From: an uncultured Clostridia bacterium
GTDB lineage: Bacteria > Bacillota > Clostridia > Christensenellales > UBA1242
Assembly (NCBI GenBank): GCA_947089305.1
Contig: CAMUJQ010000048.1
Span: forward strand, 1 to 7,986
DNA: 7,986 bases
Direction of reading: 5' to 3'
Shown: one piece after another, positions 1 through 5,700 of the stretch
Layout of the letters: the number at the start of each line of letters is the position of its first letter
Position numbering within the stretch: the stretch's first letter is position 1
Position numbers and translations under genes: made by a program
The notes under the pieces: generated by a model
What the model was told of the DNA's origin: nothing
The model's database searches: none
Seen by the model: only the letters and a program-made list of their open reading frames with translations

Positions 1-405
1 GCTATGGATGAAGGCTTAGACTTAGTTAAAATTGCACAAACTCAAAATGAAACAGTTTGTAAAATTATGGACTATGGAAAATACAAGTTTGAGCAAGCCA
101 AAAAAGAAAAAGAGAATAGAAAGAATCAAAAAGTTGTAGAACTTAAAGAAATTCAATTGTCTCTTACTATTGATAAGCATGATTATGATGTAAAACTTAA
201 ACATGCTTTAAAATTTCTTGAAGACGGTAACAAAGTAAAAATTGTTGTTAGAATGAAAGGCCGTCAACAAGCAACACCTCAAAAAGCTGTTGATTCAGCA
301 AATAAATTTATTGCTGACATTGGCGAAAATGGCATTGTAGATAAACCAGCAGAAAAATTTGGTTCACGCAATGTTATAGCCGTTGTAGCACCAAAAAAAC
401 AATAA
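1..405 (+). CDS. infC: Translation initiation factor IF3, 5'-truncated by the window edge
   Basis: IF3 binds the 30S subunit, prevents premature joining of 50S and checks start codon and initiator tRNA pairing. The frame is open from base 1, giving 134 visible residues ending in TAA. The first methionine (base 4) is internal, because it sits inside the conserved end of the IF3 N-terminal domain (A-M-D-E-G-L-D-L-V). Roughly 35-40 residues with the true start therefore lie upstream of the window. Visible residues 20-32 hold the family motif CKIMDYGKYKFEQ. A lysine- and glutamate-rich interdomain helix follows at about 33-50, then the C-terminal 30S-binding domain from about 46 to 134. That domain includes the G-R-Q turn at 87-89, where the usual AHP is ATP here. 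It heads the classic infC-rpmI-rplT cluster; any L20-responsive leader would be off-window. Identification is secure. Confidence 0.97.
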   Translation, partial: AMDEGLDLVKIAQTQNETVCKIMDYGKYKFEQAKKEKENRKNQKVVELKEIQLSLTIDKHDYDVKLKHALKFLEDGNKVKIVVRMKGRQQATPQKAVDSANKFIADIGENGIVDKPAEKFGSRNVIAVVAPKKQ

Positions 406-433
406 TACAAATTACATTTAAAGGAGAATTAAA

Positions 434-649
434 ATGCCAAAACAAAAATCAAGCAGTTCAGCTAAACGCCGTTTCAAAGTTTTAAAAAGCGGTAAAATTA
501 AACGCGCTTGCGCTGGTAAAGCACACATGGCTAACTTTCATGCTAGTCCTAAGCGCCGTAAAAAAATTAGAAACCTTAATAAAGGTGGATATGTTTTTGA
601 AGGAGAAGCAAAAACAATCAGATTACTAGTTGGTAAGGGAGGAAGATAA
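434..649 (+). CDS. rpmI: Large ribosomal subunit protein bL35
   Basis: Small basic protein of the 50S subunit, 71 residues. The N-terminus MPKQKSSSSAKRRFK and the later G-K-I-K-R-A pattern (about 20-25) match bL35, with arginine and lysine throughout as expected for an rRNA-binding protein. The family is usually about 64-66 residues. This copy ends in an extra G-K-G-G-R tail whose codons form the ribosome binding site of rplT (see separate entry). The start is fixed by AAGGAG at 421-426, seven bases before ATG. It lies 28 nt after infC and 2 nt before rplT, the conserved order, so the three are almost certainly co-transcribed. The function is known from the family; the tail having no structural role is only a guess. 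Confidence 0.97.
   Translation: MPKQKSSSSAKRRFKVLKSGKIKRACAGKAHMANFHASPKRRKKIRNLNKGGYVFEGEAKTIRLLVGKGGR
635..642 (+). promoter_or_regulatory. Ribosome binding site of rplT, inside the rpmI coding region
   Basis: AAGGGAGG lies nine bases before the rplT ATG and codes for the G-K-G-G tail of bL35. Because the site is inside the upstream gene and the genes are 2 nt apart, ribosomes finishing rpmI pass over it. That favours translational coupling of L35 and L20. The site is seen directly; the coupling is inferred. Confidence 0.8.
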
Positions 650-651
650 TA

Positions 652-1002
652 ATGAGAGTTAAACGCAGTGTTGGCGCTTTAAAGAAACGCCGTGAAGTTA
701 TGCGCGCAGCTAAAGGCTATCGTGGTCAAGCTAGTCGCAGCTATAGAGTAGCAAAAGAAGCCGTTATGAAAGCAGAAAACTATGCTTATATCGGTAGAAA
801 ATTGAGAAAACGTGATATGCGTCAATTATGGATAGTTAGAATTAACGCAGCTTGCAGAGAAAATAACATTAGCTACAGCCGTTTTATTGATGGTCTTAAA
901 AAAGCTAATATTACTCTTGACAGAAAGAGTTTAGCAGAAGTTGCTTTAACTGATAAAGTAGCTTTTACAAAACTTGTTGAACAAGCTAAAAGCGCACTAT
1001 AA
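652..1002 (+). CDS. rplT: Large ribosomal subunit protein bL20
   Basis: An early-assembly 50S protein that binds 23S rRNA, and in several bacteria also represses its own operon by binding the mRNA. The 116 residues match the usual length of about 117-119. Recognisable landmarks are AAKGYRGQASRSYRVAKEAV near 19-38, the basic stretch G-R-K-L-R-K-R-D-M-R-Q-L-W-I-V-R-I-N-A-A near 48-67, and the globular C-terminal domain with S-Y-S-R-F-I-D-G-L-K-K-A. The protein begins MRVKR where many homologues begin MARVKR. ATG at 652 is preceded by AAGGGAGG. No L20-binding mRNA element can be recognised by eye in the visible part; it would be expected upstream of infC in Bacillus-type operons. Confidence 0.97.
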   Translation: MRVKRSVGALKKRREVMRAAKGYRGQASRSYRVAKEAVMKAENYAYIGRKLRKRDMRQLWIVRINAACRENNISYSRFIDGLKKANITLDRKSLAEVALTDKVAFTKLVEQAKSAL

Positions 1003-1006
1003 ATTT

Positions 1007-1011
1007 AAGGA
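1007..1011 (+). promoter_or_regulatory. Ribosome binding site that fixes the GTG start of the methyltransferase
   Basis: AAGGA sits nine bases before GTG 1021 in the 18-nt gap after rplT. It supports the non-ATG start. The protein read from this GTG also begins like family members (I-S-K-N-N-E-F-I-K-K-L, where relatives have I-x-S-x-x-N-x-x-I-K). The weaker SD and GTG start may lower translation relative to the ribosomal protein genes; that last point is inference. Confidence 0.7.
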
Positions 1012-1020
1012 AAAGTTAGC

Positions 1021-1785
1021 GTGGAAGAAATTATAAGTAAAAACAATGAGTTTATTAAAAAACTTATTAAACTAAAACAAAAAAAATTTAGAGATTTATA
1101 TTCTCTTGCCTTAATTGAAGGAGAAAAAAATGTTTTAGAGGCCTACGACTCTAATGTGGTAGATACAATTGTTTTTACTGAAAAATATAAGTCTTCCACG
1201 CTAAAACTTTTTAATGATAAAAATATAAAAAAAATATTAGTAAACAAGCAAATTTTTGATTATATCTCAACAGAGATAACACCTCAACAAATTTTAGCTG
1301 TTGTTAAAATTGAAAAGCAAATTATTAACTATTCTCCAGAAAGCAACTTTTTAATATGTGACAATGTTCAAAATCCTGGGAATTTAGGCGCAATATTAAG
1401 AAGTGCACTTGCTACAAATTTTAAAGATATTTATTTATTAAATTCAGTAGATGCATATAATCCAAAAGTGTTAAATGCTTCTACTGGCAACTTATTTAAA
1501 TTAAATTTATATAACGTAAATTTAGATGATATAAAACAACTTGCAAAAAATAAAAACATAGAACTTTGTGCAACTACTTTAAATGGAATTAATGCTTTTG
1601 ATTTTAAGTGCTTAAGCAATAAAACATATGGCATAATAATGGGTAATGAGGGCAAAGGAATATCAAATGATTTGTTAAATATAGCAACTCAAAAAATAAC
1701 TATTCCTATGCAAAATAATGTTGAAAGTTTAAATGTGGCAGTTGCAGCAAGTTTACTTATGTATAAATTTCAAGGAGGCAAATAA
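1021..1785 (+). CDS. SpoU/TrmH-family RNA 2'-O-ribose methyltransferase
   Basis: Predicted S-adenosylmethionine-dependent enzyme that methylates a ribose 2'-hydroxyl in rRNA or tRNA. The 254 residues split into an N-terminal substrate-binding (L30e-like) domain at about 20-95 and a C-terminal SPOUT domain with the deep trefoil knot. The three SpoU motifs are present: motif 1 N-P-G-N-L-G-A-I-L-R-S-A at 118-129 with the invariant Asn and Arg127, motif 2 G-N-E-G-K-G-I-S at 208-215, and motif 3 I-P-M-Q-N-N-V-E-S-L-N-V-A-V-A-A-S at about 228-244. The position after rplT matches the Bacillus ysgA-type gene that lies before pheS. The target nucleotide cannot be told from sequence, so no symbol is given. 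The stop overlaps the next gene's ATG by one base. Family call is firm; the rRNA target is inferred. Confidence 0.94.
   Translation: MEEIISKNNEFIKKLIKLKQKKFRDLYSLALIEGEKNVLEAYDSNVVDTIVFTEKYKSSTLKLFNDKNIKKILVNKQIFDYISTEITPQQILAVVKIEKQIINYSPESNFLICDNVQNPGNLGAILRSALATNFKDIYLLNSVDAYNPKVLNASTGNLFKLNLYNVNLDDIKQLAKNKNIELCATTLNGINAFDFKCLSNKTYGIIMGNEGKGISNDLLNIATQKITIPMQNNVESLNVAVAASLLMYKFQGGK
1772..1778 (+). promoter_or_regulatory. Ribosome binding site of yebC, inside the methyltransferase coding region
   Basis: AAGGAGG lies six bases before the yebC ATG and encodes part of the C-terminal Q-G-G-K of the methyltransferase. The TAATG junction (stop 1783-1785, start 1785-1787) makes reinitiation by the same ribosome likely, so the two proteins are probably made in a linked ratio. 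Confidence 0.8.
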
Positions 1786-2495
1786 TGAGCGGACATAGCA
1801 AATGGTCTAACATTAAAAGAACAAAAGGTAAAACAGATGCTGAACGTGCAAAAGTTTTCACTAAAATTGGTAGAGAAATTTCTGTTGCAGCTAAAACAGG
1901 CGCTGATCCAAGCTCAAACAGTAAACTTAGAGATGTTATAAATAAAGCACGTAAAAATAATATGCCTAACGATAGTATTCAGCGAGCAATTAAACGCGCT
2001 AGTGAAAATAACATGAACAACTATGAAGAAGTTATATATGAAGGCTATGGCAATAAGGGCGTTGCTATAATGGTTACCGCACTTACAGATAACAGAAATA
2101 GAACAGCAGGGGAAGTCAGAGCAGCTTTTGATAAACATGGTAACGGTCTTGGAACTCCAAATTCAGTTTCCTTTATGTTTAAAAAAGTTGGTGAATTAAT
2201 AGTTGATAAAAATGCTACTAATGAAGAAGCATTGTTTGAAATAATAACTCTAGCTGGCGCAGATAATCTTGAGTATGATGAAGATGAAAATTTTAAAATT
2301 ACAACTTCACCAACTGCATTTAGTGAAGTATGTTCAGCTCTTGATAATGCTAAAATAGATTATGAGGGCGACATTATATATTCTAGTGACATCAAAGTTG
2401 AATTAAGTGATGAAGATTGGGAAAGTTTAGATAAATTAATTGACAAACTTGAAGAAAGTGATGATGTGCAAGATGTTTATCATAACGCAAAATAA
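1785..2495 (+). CDS. yebC: YebC/PmpR/TACO1-family translation or regulatory protein
   Basis: Cytoplasmic protein of the DUF28 family. Members were first described as transcription regulators (PmpR, YebC). The mitochondrial homologue TACO1 activates translation, and recent bacterial work links the family to relief of ribosome stalling at proline-rich motifs. The 236 residues match the usual 235-250. The N-terminus MSGHSKWSNIKR is the family signature of the YebC_I-like group, followed by K-V-F-T-K-I-G-R-E-I (about 23-32), M-P-N-D-S-I-Q-R-A-I (60-69), T-D-N-R-N-R-T-A-G-E-V-R (101-112), G-L-G-T-P-N-S-V-S-F-M-F (121-132) and the C-terminal D-V-Q-D-V-Y-H-N (227-234). It is the last gene of a translation operon, which fits the translation role better than specific transcription control. 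The terminator hairpin overlaps its stop codon. Confidence 0.95.
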   Translation: MSGHSKWSNIKRTKGKTDAERAKVFTKIGREISVAAKTGADPSSNSKLRDVINKARKNNMPNDSIQRAIKRASENNMNNYEEVIYEGYGNKGVAIMVTALTDNRNRTAGEVRAAFDKHGNGLGTPNSVSFMFKKVGELIVDKNATNEEALFEIITLAGADNLEYDEDENFKITTSPTAFSEVCSALDNAKIDYEGDIIYSSDIKVELSDEDWESLDKLIDKLEESDDVQDVYHNAK

Positions 2496-2520
2496 CAACA
2501 AAATTGTTGTTATTTTTTTT
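2489..2520 (+). terminator. Rho-independent terminator after yebC
   Basis: AATAACAACA (2491-2500) pairs with TGTTGTTATT (2505-2514) around a 4-nt AAAT loop, and eight T residues run from 2513 to 2520. Two more A-T pairs can form below the stem. The hairpin begins inside the yebC stop codon region. The stem is almost all A-T with two G-C pairs, weak in energy but typical for such an AT-rich genome. It separates the housekeeping operon from the giant gene. Confidence 0.8.
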
Positions 2521-2528
2521 ATAAATAA

Positions 2529-2546
2529 TTTCCAATTTATTGGAAA
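2529..2546. repeat. 18-bp inverted repeat, possible operator
   Basis: TTTCCAA (2529-2535) and TTGGAAA (2540-2546) form a perfect 7-bp palindrome with a 4-nt centre. No T-run follows on either strand, so it does not look like a terminator. It lies 27 nt upstream of the predicted -35 box of the giant gene. The size and symmetry suit a dimeric regulator, but I know of no specific protein that binds it. Confidence 0.45.
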
Positions 2547-2551
2547 AAACT

Positions 2552-2574
2552 AATGAAAAGTAAGTGTTTTCATT
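2552..2574. repeat. 23-bp inverted repeat touching the -35 box
   Basis: AATGAAAA (2552-2559) and TTTTCATT (2567-2574) are perfect 8-bp arms around a 7-nt centre. The right arm ends on the first base of the predicted -35 hexamer, so a protein bound here could affect RNA polymerase. A-T-rich arms occur by chance fairly easily in this genome, so the regulatory reading is tentative. Confidence 0.4.
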
Positions 2575-2603
2575 TGGCAAAAGTTGTCGAATAATGCTAT
2601 AAT
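2574..2603 (+). promoter_or_regulatory. Sigma-A-type promoter with extended -10, for the giant gene
   Basis: TTGGCA (2574-2579, five of six to TTGACA) is followed after 18 bp by a perfect TATAAT at 2598-2603, preceded by TGC, the extended -10 TGn motif. Transcription would start near 2610, leaving a leader of only about 20 nt before the ATG at 2630. The promoter shows the giant gene is its own transcription unit, expected to be transcribed well unless repressed. Confidence 0.75.
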
Positions 2604-2617
2604 TAGTTGATTACAAT

Positions 2618-2623
2618 AAGGAG
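2618..2623 (+). promoter_or_regulatory. Ribosome binding site of the giant gene
   Basis: AAGGAG six bases before ATG 2630 is a full-strength site. It fixes the start just ahead of the basic, hydrophobic signal-like sequence, so the N-terminus is well supported. Confidence 0.85.
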
Positions 2624-2629
2624 AAAAGT

Positions 2630-2734
2630 ATGAAATCTGGAAACAATAAGAAAAAAGCTGGCATTATTGCTGGCAGTCTAGTTGCAATGGGTATCGTTGC
2701 TGGCGGAGTTACCGCAGGCATCCTTGTCAACTCT
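2630..2734 (+). other. Signal peptide or N-terminal membrane anchor of the giant protein
   Basis: Residues 1-35. A charged stretch with K2 and K7-K9 is followed by 24 uncharged, mostly small or hydrophobic residues (10-33), then N-S-K-K. Glycines recur at spacings of four (G11/G15, G21/G25, G26/G30), so GxxxG packing motifs are present. A signal peptidase site after V27-T28-A29 is possible (small residues at -3 and -1), but the long hydrophobic run could also stay as an uncleaved anchor. Sequence alone does not settle which. Confidence 0.75.
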
Positions 2735-5700
2735 AAAAAAGTTACTATTATTTTTGATAGTACAGACGCTAATATTACTCTAGATAAAACAACTGTAAAA
2801 AAAGGTTCAACAGCAAAACTTCCAACTCCTCTTTGGCCAGGACATAAATTTTTAGGTTGGTATCTAGACCCAAGTCTAACATTAAAAGCTGACGAAAAAA
2901 CAAAATTTACAACTGACACAACTTTATTTGCTAGTTGGGAAACTTCAAGCTATACAATCAAATTTATTGATGAAACAAACCAAATAGATGAATTTCCAAA
3001 CGGCACAGCCAGAATTGGTTCAACTGTATTTTTAGATCACCCAAGTGATAATGATTTTTTTGATTTTGTGGGGTGGAGCACAACTAACGATAAAACAGGT
3101 TTAATAAATACTCAAATAAATATTAATGGCGTAACTCAAACAACTTATGAAATGCCTTTATATGGAACAACTCTTTATGCTATTTGGGAAGGTAAAGAAG
3201 TTGATTTAACTATTGATGGCGTTGGCCAGATTTTAGTTAATGGTCAAAGACCAAAACTTGGTGATAAAATCACTTTACCTCAAACTTATAATTCTAACGA
3301 TGCCAACAGATTTAAAGATGGCAATTATTTTGTTGGTTATAAAATCAATAAACTAACTACAGATTCTGAAAGCAATCCTACAGTAGTTACTCAAACTTAT
3401 CAACCAGGACAAACTATTGAATTAGATTATAATATGGCTACCTTATCAAATAATAGATTACAAATGAAAATTCTATACAATGAATCTTCAAAGTTTAATC
3501 ATACATTTGAATACTTTGATTATGACGGGAAACAAATATATGTTTCAGATGATTTAGGTAATCCTCCAACTGTTGACGGCTTCAAATTTGTTAGTTGGCA
3601 TAGAAACCAAGAACTAACAAATGATAGCAAAGTTACAACTGATGATTTAAGTTTATTAACAGAGGAATTAAAAAAAGGAAAAGTTGCTTTATATGCTAAG
3701 CGTACTCCTAATAGAATTAAAATTTCTTTAAATTATCAAGATGCAACATTTGTTGGTACAGGCAAACCTCAAAACGATTTCTTTGCTAACGTTGGCGAAA
3801 CTGTTTTTCTTCCACAAGCAATTAATTACGCAAAACCAAACATTGATTTTCTTGGTTGGAAATATAAAAATAATGAACTTCAAATATCTGGAGAAAAATT
3901 TGTTGTTCCTGCAACTAATGAAACAGAAATTACTTTAGATGCAATTTGGGGTAGTACCTTTAACTTGCTTTTATTTAATCTACAAGGTGGAACTGGTTCA
4001 ATAAATTCTCAAGATGTGTTAGAAACAGGAATAGTAAAAATTCCTACTTCAAAACCTTCTAAATTAGGCTATACTTTTGTAGGCTGGTGTGAAAATGCAA
4101 ATGGTAGCGGAACAATTATTAAGCCAGGCGATAATTATGAATTAAACGAAAGAACCATTTTATATGCAATATGGCAAGTTTCTTCTTATAATATTGTATA
4201 TAATTTAGGAAATGGTTCAACTATAACAGGAGCTTCTTGTAAATTTGGTGAAGCTATCTCTTTAATAACACCAGACACTTCTAAAGTAGGGTATACTTTA
4301 AAAGAATGGAAAATTAATTATGCAGATGGTAGACCTGGTGCTATTGGGTTAAATGAGAAGTTGGTAATTGATGAAGAACTTATAAATTCAAACAGAAATA
4401 CAATTGAACTTACGGCTGTTTGGGAAGCTAAAGTTTATACTTTACGTTTACCAGATATTATATCTACTTCATTAGCAAATAATGTTACAATTATTTCTAA
4501 TAATAAACGTATTGTTTATGATGCTCAAGGCTATGCTCAAGTGCCATATGATTCCATAATTGAAATAAACTTAAATGGATTCCCAGAACTTGATTATGCT
4601 TCATATCAAGGTGTTGTTTTAACAAATATAAATCAAGAAAGTTTAGGCATTGAAATAAATCCTAATGATGGCGCTTTAGGTAGTGTAAATGATAGACGCG
4701 GTTCAATTGACGCATCTGGTATTTTATCTTTTACTTTTTCTGATGAAAAATTTGGCAGACTTGATTCAGGCCTTGTGGAATATGTTTTAAATAAACTACC
4801 TCACACAGTTACAATCAAATATAATGTAGGAAATGAAGCTGTTCTTGATGGTTTAGATGTATCAAATGGATTAGTGGATTTAGGTCAAAAAAGTTATTTT
4901 GGAATATCTAATGAAATTGCACCTAAAGCTTATTCTTATAATTCAATATTTAAAAATATTAAAAATTCTGAAGGAAAATATTTCTCTCATTGGCAAGTTT
5001 CTATTAATGGTGGAGCCGATGTATTTAACTTTGATGGAAATGGTTTACGCCTAGAAGGTGATGAAGAACTATCTAACACACTTTTAGGTAATGCTTCTAC
5101 TACAATTTCATTATCTGACCTTGTAAATGATAAAAATGAGATAATTTTAAATCCTATTTACCGCGAACCGATTTTAGCTACAATAAACCTAAATACTTTA
5201 GGTGGAGATTTTATAAATGGAGAAAATTCAACTGTTCAAATAGATATAACAAAAGTTGGTGCTACTGATGTGGTAAAAGAAATTTCTTTAGACCTTGATG
5301 TAAACAAACAAATTGTTATTGATGACACAATTAACGGACATTTAATTATAACTCCTCCTACAAAAGCAGGTTATACTTTTAATAAATGGATTTCAGATGA
5401 AGCAATTAACAATATAATTACAATAACAAATAGTGATAACAAATCTAAAGAGATAACAATAACGGCAGAATATTTATCAAATGAATATCAAATAAAACTT
5501 GTTAACCCTGATTCAACTCCAATACAAGAGTTTAATGTTTCTGGCATTACTATTAAAACAGGAGTTGAATTTAACCTTAACAACCTACATAATATTGAAA
5601 CAGGCTTTTTAAATGAAGGTATGAAAATTAGCGGTTATGCAACAAATGATGCAACTGATAGAGTTGCTCTTCCATCTCCATTTATTTTAACTAGCCAAGA

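Noticed and set aside
4..6. ATG at base 4 as the real start of infC
   Set aside because: It falls inside the conserved IF3 N-terminal domain with no ribosome binding site visible, and the frame is open to base 1, so the gene simply starts outside the window.
22..204. Minus-strand frame inside infC
   Set aside because: It is a phenylalanine- and leucine-rich shadow of the lysine-rich IF3 linker on the other strand.
1431..1655. Minus-strand frames inside the SpoU (1431-1655) and yebC (1914-2138) genes
   Set aside because: Both are fully covered by well-conserved genes on the plus strand, with no family signature of their own.
2529..2546. The TTTCCAA/TTGGAAA hairpin as a second terminator or a bidirectional one
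   Set aside because: No T-run follows the stem on either strand, so it is listed as a possible operator only.
2611..2919. A 102-codon minus-strand frame covering the start of the giant gene
   Set aside because: It is antisense to a gene with a clear promoter, ribosome binding site and signal-like start. Its apparent hydrophobic C-terminus is just the complement of the signal segment, and it has no convincing RBS.
2807..3061. Runs of seven A (2807-2813, also 3670-3676) and seven T (3055-3061) in the giant gene as phase-variation tracts
   Set aside because: Runs of this length are expected in DNA this AT-rich, also occur in infC (393-399), and the frame is intact in all of them.
3741..3938. 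Short frames within the giant gene (3741-3938 plus, 5635-5835 minus, 6948-7166 plus)
   Set aside because: They lie in other frames of a continuous 1785-codon reading frame and show no RBS or recognisable domain.
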